The position numbers were made by a program, and so were the translations under genes. The notes under the pieces are model-generated. The model saw only the letters and a list, made by a program, of their open reading frames with translations, was not told the origin of the DNA and did no database searches. This document shows, in pieces, positions 55,271 to 64,000 of a stretch of DNA of 64,000 nt. This DNA is from an uncultured Nocardioides sp. (GTDB lineage Bacteria > Actinomycetota > Actinomycetes > Propionibacteriales > Nocardioidaceae). The stretch spans positions 645,854-709,853 of the forward strand of contig NZ_CANKZF010000003.1 in assembly GCF_947488515.1 (NCBI RefSeq). Direction: 5' to 3'. The first letter of the stretch is position 1, and every line of letters starts with the position of its first letter.

Positions 55271-56164
55271 CTACCCGAGGGGGACGGGTCCGTCCGCACC
55301 CGACGCACCGAACGCTCCACCCGGAGTCGTCAGCGAACGCTGGAGGGTGAGGATCGTCGCGACCCGACCGGCGGCCGTGTCGACGCCGTCGAGCGTCGCC
55401 ACGGCGGCTGAGACCGGGTCGGCGCGGAGCCGGCCGAGCTGGCCCTCCCCGCCGTCGGAGGTGGCGCCCGCCACCACCACGCCGCCCGCCTGGACGGCGA
55501 GCCCTTGGGCGAGCCCGGCGAGGATCGCGTCGGAGCCCTCGTCACCGGCGTCCGTGCCCAGCACGACCAGCACGAGCGGCGAGCGCTGCGCGACCTCGCC
55601 CGGCTCGGCCATCAGGCCGGCGCCGCTGACGGCGTCCACGATGGCGCGGGCCTTGCCGCTGACGTCCTGGCCGGCGGCCTCCTTGGTCGCGATCGCGAGG
55701 CCGAGCAGCTGTCCGATCCGGTCGTACGTCGATGCCTCGGCGGCGACGTCGCCCTCGGCCTGCTGGGTCAGCAGCTGGCTGCCGAGCGTGTCGACCAGCG
55801 ACTTCTGGCCGGGGTCGACGATGTCCGCGGACAGGTCGTAGCGTGCGCTGACCGTGCCGCCGGCGGCGGTCACCTGCTCGCTGAGCGCGGTGACGACCTG
55901 CTCGTCGGCGCCCGGCACCGTCACCACGGCGACCGAGCGGTCAGCCAAGCGTCCGCTGACCGTGGCCGGCCCCAGCGCGGACACGACGCTCTCGGTGTAG
56001 TCGGTCTGCGCCCGGTCCGCGTCCGGGGCGGCGTCCGCCTCCCCGGACGAGGTCGCGGCGGTGGGGCCGACGTCGGAGAGCGGGCCGCCGCCGAGGACGA
56101 TCCCCGCCGCGAGGGCGAGGAAGACGGCGACGATGGTGAGCAGGTGGTGGCGCAGGGTGATCAC
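55271..56164 (-). CDS. steB: SteB/MctB-like membrane-anchored protein (copper transporter family)
   Basis: 297-aa protein with one N-terminal membrane helix (HHLLTIVAVFLALAAGIVLG) followed by an extracytoplasmic domain. Such proteins are annotated as copper transporter MctB, and next to SteA as SteB. GTG at 56162-56164 overlaps the steA stop (GTGA), so the pair is coupled. In corynebacteria SteA-SteB act in cell separation; that role is inferred here from family and position. Confidence 0.85.
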   Translation of the reverse strand: MITLRHHLLTIVAVFLALAAGIVLGGGPLSDVGPTAATSSGEADAAPDADRAQTDYTESVVSALGPATVSGRLADRSVAVVTVPGADEQVVTALSEQVTAAGGTVSARYDLSADIVDPGQKSLVDTLGSQLLTQQAEGDVAAEASTYDRIGQLLGLAIATKEAAGQDVSGKARAIVDAVSGAGLMAEPGEVAQRSPLVLVVLGTDAGDEGSDAILAGLAQGLAVQAGGVVVAGATSDGGEGQLGRLRADPVSAAVATLDGVDTAAGRVATILTLQRSLTTPGGAFGASGADGPVPLG

Positions 56165-57360
56165 GGGAGAATTCCTCGGACGTTGTCGATCAGGTCTGAC
56201 GTGGTGCTGGTGACGGACGGAGACACCTCGTCGACCCACTGCTGGCCGACCGGTGTGACGCTCACGGCCGCCGCGAGGGCGAGCACCCCGGCGACCAGGG
56301 CGCCGACGAGGTGACGGGGCCGGACCGCACCGTCGTAGAGGCGCGGCAGTGCCGCCGCGTCCACGAGGTCGGGCCCGAGCTTGAGGCGGGTCAGGAACGT
56401 GCTGGCCAGGCCGCTGCGGCGCCGGTCGAGGAAGTCGGCGAGGGTGGCGTGCATGCCCACGCCGACGATCAGCGAGGCCTCGCGCGCCGAGGCGAGCAGC
56501 AGGGCGGCGTCCTCGGTGGTGGCGGTCGTCTCGAAGCGGAGCGGGCGGATGCCGAGCCGCTCGAACGGCTCGGTCGCGCTGCGCGGAGCGCCACGCTCGA
56601 CGAGGACGACCACGTCGCGGGCTCGACGCAGGACGGCGGCCGCGGGCAGGTCATCGGAGCCGCCGGTCACCACGACGACGTCCGGTCGGTGCCCGGCGCT
56701 GGCCAGGGCGTCCGCACCGCGGTCGACCCCGATCAGGACGGGGCGCTGCTCGCGCACGAAGGGCCTGATGCCGCGCAGCTCCTGCTCCCACCCGTGGGAG
56801 CGCACGGCGACCACGACGGGGCGACCGGCCATCTCGGTGGCGGTGCGCGGCACCCCGTGGCCGTGGAGCAGGAGGTCCTGCTCGCGGCGGAGGAACTCGG
56901 TGCTGTTGTGGGTGAAGCTCTCGAGCTGCGCCGAGAGGCCGGAGCGGGCGCCGTCCATCTCGGAGGCGACGAGGTCGACGGTCAGCTCGCGCCCCTCGGC
57001 GACCTGGGTGCCGCCGGCGTGCACCGCGTCCCCGTCGACCCGGAGTGCGGCCCCGTCGCGGACCCGGTCGAAGATCTCCGGGCCGACGCTGTCGACGACC
57101 GTGAGCCCGGCCTCGACGAGCAGCTGCGGACCCAGGTTGGGGTAGCGGCCCGAGATCATCGGGCTGGCGTTGACGACGGCCACGACGCCGGCGTCGACGA
57201 GCGCCTGGGCGCTGGCGCGGTCCATGTCGAGGTGGTCGAGGACCGCGACGTCGCCTGCGTGCAGGCGGCCGAGGACGGAGGCCGTACGGCGGTGGACCCG
57301 GGCGGGACCGTGCACACCGGGGAGGACGGGGGCTTGGCGGGAGCGGACTGCGAACTTCAT
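56161..57360 (-). CDS. steA: Putative cytokinetic ring protein SteA
   Basis: 399-aa protein with a long cytoplasmic domain related to thiamin pyrophosphokinase-like folds (VLIGVDRGADALASAGHRPDVVVVTGGSDD) and one C-terminal membrane helix (about 355-372, HLVGALVAGVLALAAAVSV). Matches SteA of actinomycetes. ATG at 57358-57360, 15 bp after recN. With SteB it probably links the division ring to wall hydrolysis. Confidence 0.86.
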   Translation of the reverse strand: MKFAVRSRQAPVLPGVHGPARVHRRTASVLGRLHAGDVAVLDHLDMDRASAQALVDAGVVAVVNASPMISGRYPNLGPQLLVEAGLTVVDSVGPEIFDRVRDGAALRVDGDAVHAGGTQVAEGRELTVDLVASEMDGARSGLSAQLESFTHNSTEFLRREQDLLLHGHGVPRTATEMAGRPVVVAVRSHGWEQELRGIRPFVREQRPVLIGVDRGADALASAGHRPDVVVVTGGSDDLPAAAVLRRARDVVVLVERGAPRSATEPFERLGIRPLRFETTATTEDAALLLASAREASLIVGVGMHATLADFLDRRRSGLASTFLTRLKLGPDLVDAAALPRLYDGAVRPRHLVGALVAGVLALAAAVSVTPVGQQWVDEVSPSVTSTTSDLIDNVRGILP

Positions 57361-57375
57361 GACCGCGCCATGGTG

Positions 57376-59148
57376 TCAGCCGCGGGCAGGCCTCTCGGGG
57401 AGGCACGCCCGCTCGGGCGCGGCGGCCTCCAGCAGCTCCCGGGCGTGCGCCCGCGCACTGTCGGAGTCCTCGACGCCGGCGAGCATCCGCGACAGCTCGC
57501 GCTCCCGGTCGTCGTCGGTGAGGGAGACGAGTCCCGAGGTCGTGACCGTGCCGTCGCTGGACTTGTGGACGACCACGTGGCGGTCGGCATAGGCGGCGAC
57601 CTGCGGCAGGTGGGTCACGACCAGCACCTGCGACGTGCGCGCCAGGGCGGCGAGCCGGCGCCCGACCTCGATGGCGGCCTTCCCGCCGACGCCGGCGTCG
57701 ACCTCGTCGAACACGAACGTGGGGACGGACCCGGTCTCGGCCAGGGAGACCTCGAGCGCGAGCATCACGCGGGAGAGCTCACCGCCGGACGCGCCCTTGT
57801 GCAGGGGGCGGGCATCGGCGCCCGTGTTGGCGGCGAGCAGGAACTCGACGTCGTCGATGCCGTGCACCCCGGCACGCACCCAGCGGCCGTCGACCAGCAG
57901 CTGCGGTCCGGCCGGGGTCTCCGGAGCGGGTGTGTCCTGCTGGGTGATCGCGATGGTGACCGTGGCGTGCGGCATGGCCAGGGAGGTGAGCTCGTCGCTC
58001 ACCGCCTCGCCGAGCCGCTGAGCAGCGTCGTGACGCTGGGCGCTGAGGGTGCCGGCGAGGTCGCCGAGCTCGGTGCGGATGCGGTCGCGTCGGGACTCGA
58101 GCTCGGCGATCTGCCCGTCGGTGTCCTCGAGGTCCAGCAGCCGCTTCGCGCCGTCCTCGGCCCACGCGAGTACCTCGTCGATCGTCTCGCCGTACTTGCG
58201 GGTGAGCGCAGTCAGCGCCGCCCGTCGCTCCGAGACGGCGGCAAGACGGCCCGGGTCGGTCTCGAGGGAGGCGGCGTAGGACGCGACGTCGCCGGCGAGG
58301 TCGACGAGCAGGTGGCTCAGCTCGGAGAGCCGGTCGGCGAGCTCCCCCGCCGCCGGGTCGTGGTCGCGGACGCCGTCGAGCGCCCGCCGCGCCGCGCTGG
58401 TCGTGGCGAGGGAGTCGGGTGCGCCCTCCTCGCTGGAGAGCGACTCGCGGGCCGTCTCGGCCGCGGTGCGCAGCGTGTCGGCGAAGCCGAGGCGCGTCTC
58501 CTCGGCGGCGAGCTCGGCGTCCTCCCCCGGGTGCGGGTCGACCGCCTCGACCTCCCCGAGGCCGAACCGCAGCGTGTCGGCCTCCCGTGCGCGCTCGCGA
58601 GCAGAGCCGACCACCTCGGCGAGCGTCCGCTCGGTCACGACCAGCTCGGCCCACAGGGCGGCGTACGACGACGCGGTCGCGGCCAGCGCCTCGCCGCCGA
58701 ACCGGTCGAGCGAGGAACGCTGGGCGCCGGACCGGAGCAGTCGGTGCTGGTCGGACTGGCCGTGCACGGCCACGAGAGGCTCGGCGACCTCGGCCAGGGT
58801 CGCCACCGGCACCGACGCGCCGCCGACCCAGGCGCGCGAGCGCCCCTGCGCGGCGACGTTGCGGGCGAGGACGACCTGGTCCTCCTCCACCTCACCGCCG
58901 GCGTCCTCCACGGCCGTACGGAAGCCGTCGAGGTCGCTGACGGCGACGACGCCCTCGACGCGGGCCTGCTTGGCACCCGAGCGCACGGCACCCGGGTCGG
59001 CCCGGCCACCGAGCAGCAGCCCGAGCGCGGTCACGACCATCGTCTTGCCGGCGCCCGTCTCGCCCGTGATGACGGTCAGGCCGGGCCCGAGCTCGAGCGT
59101 CGAGGACTCGATGACGCCCAGCTGGCTGATCCGGAGCTCCTCAAGCAT
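57376..59148 (-). CDS. recN: DNA repair protein RecN
   Basis: 590-aa SMC-like ATPase for double-strand break repair. LEELRISQLGVIESSTLELGPGLTVITGETGAGKTM gives the N-terminal half and Walker A; a coiled-coil middle (about 155-370) contains the usual RecN hinge; the C-terminal half has the LSRVMLALEVSL signature and FVFDEVDAGVGG Walker B. ATG at 59146-59148 overlaps nadK by 8 bp. No LexA box was found upstream, in line with its place inside an operon. Confidence 0.95.
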   Translation of the reverse strand: MLEELRISQLGVIESSTLELGPGLTVITGETGAGKTMVVTALGLLLGGRADPGAVRSGAKQARVEGVVAVSDLDGFRTAVEDAGGEVEEDQVVLARNVAAQGRSRAWVGGASVPVATLAEVAEPLVAVHGQSDQHRLLRSGAQRSSLDRFGGEALAATASSYAALWAELVVTERTLAEVVGSARERAREADTLRFGLGEVEAVDPHPGEDAELAAEETRLGFADTLRTAAETARESLSSEEGAPDSLATTSAARRALDGVRDHDPAAGELADRLSELSHLLVDLAGDVASYAASLETDPGRLAAVSERRAALTALTRKYGETIDEVLAWAEDGAKRLLDLEDTDGQIAELESRRDRIRTELGDLAGTLSAQRHDAAQRLGEAVSDELTSLAMPHATVTIAITQQDTPAPETPAGPQLLVDGRWVRAGVHGIDDVEFLLAANTGADARPLHKGASGGELSRVMLALEVSLAETGSVPTFVFDEVDAGVGGKAAIEVGRRLAALARTSQVLVVTHLPQVAAYADRHVVVHKSSDGTVTTSGLVSLTDDDRERELSRMLAGVEDSDSARAHARELLEAAAPERACLPERPARG

Positions 59149-60091
59149 CGGCGTCCCCGTTGTCGCGGCGTCGGCGCTCGGCGGCGCCGCGCCATCCCTC
59201 CACCGGCAGGCCGAACTTGGCCACCAGCCGGTCGGTGAACGACGCGTGCTGCAGCCGGACGAGACGCACCGGGCGGGCGCCACGGCGTACCTCGATGCGG
59301 GCCCCCGGGGGCAGGTCGACCGTGCGGCGACCGTCGCACCACAGGACGCCGGAGCCCTCGGTGTTGGACAGCACCTCGACGGCGAGCACCGACGTGGGCG
59401 CCACCACCATCGGTCGGGCGAACAGCGCGTGGGCGCTCAGTGGGACCATCAGCAGGGCCTCGACCTCGGGCCACACCACCGGGCCGCCCGCGCTGAAGTT
59501 GTAGGCGGTCGATCCCGTCGGGGTGGCGCAGACGACACCGTCGCAGCCCCACCGCGACAGCGGGCGCCCGTCGACCTCGACGACGACCTCGAGCATGCGC
59601 TCGCGCGCGGCCTTCTCGACGCTCGCCTCGTTGAGGGCGAAGGTCGAGAACCGCACCTCCTTGCCCACCAGCACGCAGACGTCGAGGGTGAGCCGGTCCT
59701 CGGCGGTGTAGTCGCGCGCGACGATGGCGGCGATCGTGGACTCCACGTCCTCCTGCTCCGCCTCGGCGAGGAATCCCACGTGGCCGAGGTTGACCCCCAG
59801 CAGCGGGGTGCTCGTCGCATGGGTCAGCTCGGCCGCGCGGAGGATCGAGCCGTCGCCGCCGATGACCAGCACCAGCTCGCAGCCCTCACCTGGCAGGTCG
59901 TCGGGACCGGTGGTCTCGACGAGGCCGTCGACGTCGGCCAGCCCCAGGTCGGCAGCTTCGTCGGCGAGCAGTCGTACGGCGATGCCGTGGGCGGTCAGGC
60001 TCTGGACGCAGGCCCGAGCCACGTCCCGCGCCTCGGCCCGGCCGGTGTGGGCGAGCACCAGGACTCGGCGCTGGGGACTGTGGGTGCTCAC
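59141..60091 (-). CDS. nadK: NAD kinase
   Basis: 316-aa enzyme phosphorylating NAD to NADP. GGDGSILRAAEL is the GGDG catalytic motif, NLGHVGFLAE follows, and CATPTGSTAYNFSAGGPVV is the second conserved block. GTG at 60089-60091 overlaps the tlyA stop. The C-terminus has an unusually basic/acidic tail (RRRRDNGDAD). Confidence 0.95.
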   Translation of the reverse strand: MSTHSPQRRVLVLAHTGRAEARDVARACVQSLTAHGIAVRLLADEAADLGLADVDGLVETTGPDDLPGEGCELVLVIGGDGSILRAAELTHATSTPLLGVNLGHVGFLAEAEQEDVESTIAAIVARDYTAEDRLTLDVCVLVGKEVRFSTFALNEASVEKAARERMLEVVVEVDGRPLSRWGCDGVVCATPTGSTAYNFSAGGPVVWPEVEALLMVPLSAHALFARPMVVAPTSVLAVEVLSNTEGSGVLWCDGRRTVDLPPGARIEVRRGARPVRLVRLQHASFTDRLVAKFGLPVEGWRGAAERRRRDNGDADA

Positions 60092-60927
60092 GGGTCCACC
60101 CTCTCACCCGCCACCCCCATCGACCCGGCGCGCTCGACCTCGGCGCGGATCGCGTCCGCACCGATCGAGGCCGGACCGCGACGCAGCAGGAGGAAGAACT
60201 CGACGTTGCCGGAGGGTCCGGGGAGCGGGCTCACCGTGACGGCCACCGCACCCCAGCCGCGCTCGGCAGCGAGGTCGGCGATCGTGGTGACCGCCTCGGC
60301 CCGCAGGGCGAGGTCACGGACCACCCCACCCTTGCCGACGCGCTCCTTGCCGACCTCGAACTGCGGCTTCACCATCAGCGCCAGCGCGCCGTCCTCGCGG
60401 GTGACGGACAGCAGCGGGTCGAGCACCAGGGCGAGGGAGATGAAGGACAGGTCGCCCACCACCAGGTCGACGGGGTCGCCGACGACGTCGAGGGTGAGCT
60501 CGCGGATGTTGGTGCGGTCGTGCACCTGCACCCGTTCGTCGCTCTGCAGCGACCAGGCCAGCTGTCCGTAGCCGACGTCCACCGCCACGACCTCCCGCGC
60601 CCCGGCCCGCAGGAGCACGTCGGTGAAGCCGCCGGTGGACGCACCGGCGTCCAGGCAGCGCTTGCCGCCGACGATGAGGCCGTGCTCGGCGAACGCCTCG
60701 AGCGCCCCGGCCAGCTTGTGCCCGCCCCGGGAGACGTAGTCGACGGACGTGGGGTCGTCCTTGACCACGATCGCGACGTCGGTCGTGACACCGGTCGCGG
60801 GCTTCGTGGCGCGGGCTCCCGAGACCGTCACCCGGCCGGCGGCGACCAGCTCGCTGGCGTGCTCGCGCGAGCGGGCCAGGCCGCGCCGGACGAGCTCCTG
60901 GTCCAGCCGTAGACGTCTGGGCGGCAC
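60088..60927 (-). CDS. tlyA: TlyA family rRNA 2'-O-methyltransferase
   Basis: 279-aa protein with an S4 domain (about 6-65, RLDQELVRRGLARSREHASELVAAGRVTVSG) and an FtsJ-like methyltransferase domain with KCLDAGASTGGFTDVLL-type SAM motif (here KRCLDAGASTGGFTDVLL, about 98-115). Known members methylate 16S and/or 23S rRNA ribose and affect capreomycin sensitivity; others are called hemolysins. GTG at 60925-60927, 6 bp after the small gene upstream. Confidence 0.92.
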   Translation of the reverse strand: MPPRRLRLDQELVRRGLARSREHASELVAAGRVTVSGARATKPATGVTTDVAIVVKDDPTSVDYVSRGGHKLAGALEAFAEHGLIVGGKRCLDAGASTGGFTDVLLRAGAREVVAVDVGYGQLAWSLQSDERVQVHDRTNIRELTLDVVGDPVDLVVGDLSFISLALVLDPLLSVTREDGALALMVKPQFEVGKERVGKGGVVRDLALRAEAVTTIADLAAERGWGAVAVTVSPLPGPSGNVEFFLLLRRGPASIGADAIRAEVERAGSMGVAGERVDP

Positions 60928-60933
60928 GGGCGG

Positions 60934-61119
60934 TCAGACGCCCCGGGGGTCGCCGGACGCGTCGGGCCGGGCGTCGAGGGCACGACGCAGCTGCTCGTGG
61001 GCGCGCTCGAACACCGCGACGTGCTCGGCCACCGGTGCGTCGGCCAGCGCCGCCACCTCCGCCAGCACGCGGTCGACCGACTCGACGCCGGTCGGCTCGT
61101 GGTCGGGCAGCTCGCTCAT
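60934..61119 (-). CDS. Small conserved acidic protein (61 aa)
   Basis: A mostly helical, acidic protein (SVDRVLAEVAALADAPVAEHVAVFERAHEQLRRAL) found between the HAD hydrolase and tlyA genes of actinomycetes. ATG at 61117-61119, 10 bp after the HAD stop, and 6 bp before tlyA, so it is in the operon. Function unknown. Confidence 0.75.
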   Translation of the reverse strand: MSELPDHEPTGVESVDRVLAEVAALADAPVAEHVAVFERAHEQLRRALDARPDASGDPRGV

Positions 61120-61129
61120 GGCCGCGAGC

Positions 61130-62149
61130 CTACTCGGCGCCGAGCTGTCGGACCGGTCCGGGAGGCGTCGTGTCGGAGACGTCGGCCGCGCTGCCCGACT
61201 CGTCGAGGTGGCGCCAGCACGCCGTCGCCGCGACGCGCCACCAGTCGGCGTCGTCGCCCTCCCCCTCGACGGTCAGCCGACCGTCCGCGACGCTCGCGGT
61301 CCAGCCGCCGAGCTCGACCGTCGCGTCGGTGACCGACGGCACGGGCTGCGGCTCGAACAGGCCCGCCAGCGTCGGGGAGATGTAGGTCGGCCGCAGGCGG
61401 GGCGCCGCCGTGGCGAGGTCCTCGAGCCAGGTCACACCGGTGAGCACCAGCAGCGAGGGCGCATCGATCGCACGGGCGCCCTCGATGTCGGTGTCGAGCC
61501 GGTCGCCGACCATGAGCGGCCGGTCGCCACCCACGCGCAGGACGGTCTCCTCCATCAGCGGCTTCTCGGGCTTGCCCGCCACGATCGCGTCGACGCCCGC
61601 GAAGCCGGTGATGGTCCGCACGAGGACGCCGTGGCCGGGCGCCAGCCCGTAGGGAGTGGGGATCGTCAGGTCGGCGTTGCTCGCCACGTAGGGCAGGCCG
61701 TCGCGCACGAGGGTCGAGACGCGCATGATGTCGCGCCAGCGGACGTCGGGGCCGTAACCGCTCGCCACCGCCACGGCACCCTCGGGATCGTCCACCGGCT
61801 CGAGGCCTGCCTCGAGCAGCGCGACCTCCAGACCTTCCCCTCCGAGCATCAGCACGCGCGCACCGGCGCCGTGCTCCTCGACCAGGACCCGTGCCGCGGC
61901 CTGGGCGGAGGTCACCACGTCGTGCGCCTCGGCCGAGACACCCATCTTGGTCAGCTTCGCCGCCACCTGGTCAGGGGTGCGCGAGGCGTTGTTGGTCACG
62001 AACGCCACGTGGCGGCCTGACTCGCGCACCCGGTCGATCGCCGCGGCGACCCCGTCGATCGCCTCGCCCCCGACGTAGACCACACCGTCCAGGTCGAACA
62101 TGACCAGGTCGTGGGCCTCGACGAGGGCAGTCTCGGACTCCTCGAGCAT
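61130..62149 (-). CDS. HAD-IIA family hydrolase (NagD-like)
   Basis: 339-aa phosphatase. Motif I FDLDGVVYVG with nucleophile Asp, FVTNNASRT motif II, GKPEKPLM motif III Lys, and MVGDRLDTDIEGA motif IV. Related to NagD and 4-nitrophenylphosphatases; substrate may be a nucleotide or sugar phosphate. A 70-residue C-terminal extension (TDATVELGGWTASVADGRLTV) of beta character is not part of the HAD fold. ATG at 62147-62149 with AAGGGG upstream; it heads the operon reading to pyrG. Confidence 0.9.
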   Translation of the reverse strand: MLEESETALVEAHDLVMFDLDGVVYVGGEAIDGVAAAIDRVRESGRHVAFVTNNASRTPDQVAAKLTKMGVSAEAHDVVTSAQAAARVLVEEHGAGARVLMLGGEGLEVALLEAGLEPVDDPEGAVAVASGYGPDVRWRDIMRVSTLVRDGLPYVASNADLTIPTPYGLAPGHGVLVRTITGFAGVDAIVAGKPEKPLMEETVLRVGGDRPLMVGDRLDTDIEGARAIDAPSLLVLTGVTWLEDLATAAPRLRPTYISPTLAGLFEPQPVPSVTDATVELGGWTASVADGRLTVEGEGDDADWWRVAATACWRHLDESGSAADVSDTTPPGPVRQLGAE

Positions 62150-62185
62150 GGTCCACCCCTTTCCGGATTGTGACGAGCGTCCCCC

Positions 62186-62191
62186 TACGAT
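62186..62191 (+). promoter_or_regulatory. -10 element of the DUF1015 gene, likely leaderless
   Basis: TACGAT ends 6 nt before the ATG at 62198, with no ribosome site between. Same arrangement as in front of pepN. Confidence 0.5.
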
Positions 62192-62197
62192 GCTCCG

Positions 62198-63316
62198 ATG
62201 GACCTCGCCACCGTCGTGCCTCCGTACGTGGCGAAGCCCCTCGAGCTGCTCCCGTTCCGGGCGGTGATGCTGTCCCCGACCCGCGTGGGCGACCCCGCCT
62301 CCGCGCGAGCACTGGCGCGACCCTATCGCGACGTCGCCGAGCGACTCACGCAGTGGATCGACCGCGGCGACGCGCGTGCCGACGGCGGGCCGGCCCTCTA
62401 CCTCCACGAGTACACCGCCGCCGGCCTCACGGTCCGGGGGCTCGTCGGTGCCCTCCGCATGTCCGAGCGTGCGGACACGCTGGCCGACCGCGCGGTCTGG
62501 CCCCATGAGGCGATCCACCCCGAGCAGGCCGGGGAGCTGGCCGAGCGGATGCTGCAGATGGACCTCAACCCCGCTCCCATCCTCCTGGTGCACCACGGCA
62601 GCCAGGAGCTCCGCGACCTGATGGACGAGGTGACGGCCGCCGAGCCGGACTGGCGCTACCTCGACCGGACCGGACAGCGCCAGCGGCTCTGGGCCGTGCG
62701 GGACGAGCACGCGATCGCCCGCATCGGGCACCTCATCTCCGCGAGCTCGTGCCTCCTCGCCGACGGCCACCACCGGTACGCCGCCTACCTGCGACTCCAG
62801 GAGGAGCACCCGGGCACCCCGTGGGACGCCGGGCTCGCGATGCTGGTCGACCAGGCCGACACTCCGCTGTTCCTGGGCGCCATCCACCGGACGCTGCCAA
62901 CCGTGCGCCTCGACGTGCTCGTCGAGGCGACCCGTGCGGCTGGGGCCGAGGTGACCGCACGATCACGACAGCAGGCACTCGGTGCACTCGACAGCACGCA
63001 CCTCGTGCTGACGGACGGGCAGACGTGGTACGCCGTCGCGCCCCACGGCCTCGACCGGGAGGCTGCGGTGTCGTGGCTCCACGACCACGTCCTCCCCCGA
63101 CTGCCGGAACCGCCGCCCCGCCTCGAGCACCACCACACGGTGGATGAGGCGCTGACCGCCACCTCACCCGCGGCGCCGGCGGTGCTGCTGCCGAGCCCCG
63201 ACTTCGCGCAGGTCAAGGCGCTCGTCGAGTCCGGGGGTCTCCTGCCGGAGAAGGCGACCTCGTTCCAGCCGAAGCCGAGCCTCGGCGTCATCATGCGACC
63301 GGTGATCGACGGATGA
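62198..63316 (+). CDS. DUF1015 family protein
   Basis: 372-aa protein of a widespread but poorly understood family. Family hallmarks: LPFRAVMLSPTRVGD near the start, ADGHHRYAAYLRLQ near residue 190, and LLPEKATSFQPKP near the C-terminus. Relatives have been linked to serine phosphorylation (SerK/SbnI-like ADP-dependent kinases), but this cannot be shown here. ATG at 62198. The last 26 bp overlap the convergent SSB gene. Confidence 0.85.
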   Translation: MDLATVVPPYVAKPLELLPFRAVMLSPTRVGDPASARALARPYRDVAERLTQWIDRGDARADGGPALYLHEYTAAGLTVRGLVGALRMSERADTLADRAVWPHEAIHPEQAGELAERMLQMDLNPAPILLVHHGSQELRDLMDEVTAAEPDWRYLDRTGQRQRLWAVRDEHAIARIGHLISASSCLLADGHHRYAAYLRLQEEHPGTPWDAGLAMLVDQADTPLFLGAIHRTLPTVRLDVLVEATRAAGAEVTARSRQQALGALDSTHLVLTDGQTWYAVAPHGLDREAAVSWLHDHVLPRLPEPPPRLEHHHTVDEALTATSPAAPAVLLPSPDFAQVKALVESGGLLPEKATSFQPKPSLGVIMRPVIDG

Positions 63317-63746
63317 TGCGCGCGGTCGAGGCCACCACCTCGACCCGCGATCGCGTCACTCCGCCTGCCTGGTAGAACCGGCAGCAGACGGCGCCGGTGA
63401 CCTCGACCGTGTCGCCGGGTCGCCAGCCGGCGATCCGCCGGCGCAGTGCGGCGCTCCAGGCAGAGCACGGGATCGAGTCGACCCGCTGGCTCGTCGTGGT
63501 GACCGTCTTCGTCGCGCCGGGGCTGCGAGGCACCGAGATCCGGAAGCTCACCAGCGCGTCTCCGCTCGGCAGCTCGACGGCGACCGGGACGCTCGTGAGC
63601 CGGCCGACGAGGCGCACCTCGTTGGCCCCGTCACCGTCGTCCGCGGGCGGCTGCGGGCGGCGCCCGCGGGGCGAACCGTCGCGCGAGCGTGCCTTGCGCG
63701 GGGTCGTCGTCTTCTTCGTGTCAGTCGTCGTGCCCGTTGTGGTCAC
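63291..63746 (-). CDS. Single-stranded-DNA-binding (OB-fold) protein, paralogue type
   Basis: 151 aa with a basic Thr/Lys/Arg-rich N-terminal segment (about 1-40) and an OB-fold domain (about 41-145: NEVRLVGRLTSVPVAVELPSGDALVSFRISVPR; GDTVEVTGAVCCRFYQAGG). It lacks the acidic C-terminal tip that recruits partners in the essential SSB. GTG at 63744-63746 has a strong GGAGGT site. Standalone and next to an rRNA operon, so probably an accessory SSB. Confidence 0.75.
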   Translation of the reverse strand: MTTTGTTTDTKKTTTPRKARSRDGSPRGRRPQPPADDGDGANEVRLVGRLTSVPVAVELPSGDALVSFRISVPRSPGATKTVTTTSQRVDSIPCSAWSAALRRRIAGWRPGDTVEVTGAVCCRFYQAGGVTRSRVEVVASTARIIRRSPVA

Positions 63747-63889
63747 AGTGCACCTCCTGGACGCGACTCTCCCGGGTCGGTGCGACACCTCGCCGACCAG
63801 ACGCGGCGGGCCTGTGGACAGCACCGGACAGGCGCGCCCTGTGGACGGTGGGCGGCCAGATTCGACCATCACGACACCCGGAAATGCAG

Positions 63890-63919
63890 AAGTGGGGCCA
63901 CCCGAAGGTGACCCCACTT
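63890..63919 (-). terminator. rRNA operon terminator
   Basis: AAGTGGGG pairs with CCCCACTT, one mismatch, then CACC with GGTG around CGAA. It lies just beyond the 5S 3' end on the minus strand. Confidence 0.75.
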
Positions 63920-63931
63920 CCACAATGTTTG

Positions 63932-64000
63932 TCCGGCGGCGTCCTACTCTCCCACAACCTCTCGGTTGCAGTACCATCGGCGCTGAAAGGCTTAACTTCC
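63932..64000 (-). rRNA. rrf: 5S ribosomal RNA, 3' part (gene continues beyond the right edge)
   Basis: Read on the minus strand it gives GGAAGTTAAGCCTTTCAGCG, then GATGGTACTGC and GGGAGAGTAGGACGCCGCC, the conserved 5S rRNA 3' half. The 5' half and the 23S/16S genes must lie to the right. The exact 3' end may differ by a few bases. Confidence 0.93.

Overview
The window is chromosomal DNA from a high-GC actinomycete. Gene content and order point to a Nocardioides-like member of the Propionibacteriales: scpA-scpB-rluB-aroH-tyrA-cmk-plsC-der in one run, ald-xerD, pyrG-steB-steA-recN-nadK-tlyA, many GTG starts, stop/start overlaps of the GTGA type, and DUF3516 helicase and AfsR-like families. The genus is inferred from recognition, not from a database search.

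Layout. 1-9.8 kb: the start of a CDP-alcohol phosphatidyltransferase preceded by two CNNM/CBS proteins (minus strand), a secreted sulfatase with an ArsB-like permease (plus), and two secreted phospholipase-D-like proteins (minus). 9.8-24 kb: an accessory stretch with DUF4239-like and TMEM175-like membrane proteins, a 7TM-PAS-SpoIIE phosphatase, a VOC protein, a PASTA protein, GtrA, SixA, a YbdK-type ligase, a divergent pair of wax ester synthase/DGAT genes, and a pseudogene junction where a response-regulator start abuts a flavin-reductase end. 24-26.4 kb: a UvrA-like ABC ATPase.

26.7-31.2 kb: a very small integrated element (about 4.4 kb) in tRNA-Pro(GGG), bounded by an exact 49-bp repeat of the tRNA 3' part. 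It carries a tyrosine integrase, clustered arm-type repeats at both ends, its own replacement terminator for the tRNA, two small ORFs and one large unrecognised 621-aa cargo protein. The cargo has a zinc-ribbon start (C14/C17/C27/C30) and an R365-x4-H370 motif of the kind found in HEPN ribonucleases. Base composition is visibly less GC-rich than the neighbours. This is the best candidate for an undescribed system: a minimal tRNA-borne island with a possible defence cargo.

31.4-45 kb: an M23 peptidase, then a long minus-strand housekeeping run (der back to parA: GTPase, acyltransferase, cytidylate kinase, prephenate dehydrogenase, chorismate mutase, pseudouridine synthase, condensin subunits ScpA/ScpB, ParA), a DUF3516 helicase, and a plus-strand ABC exporter pair. 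45-64 kb: an AfsR-like regulator, xerD, ald and a NUDIX hydrolase (minus), pepN (plus, probably leaderless), the pyrG-steB-steA-recN-nadK-tlyA-HAD cluster (minus), a DUF1015 protein (plus), an SSB-like protein, and the 3' end of a 5S rRNA gene (minus), so an rRNA operon enters from the right edge.
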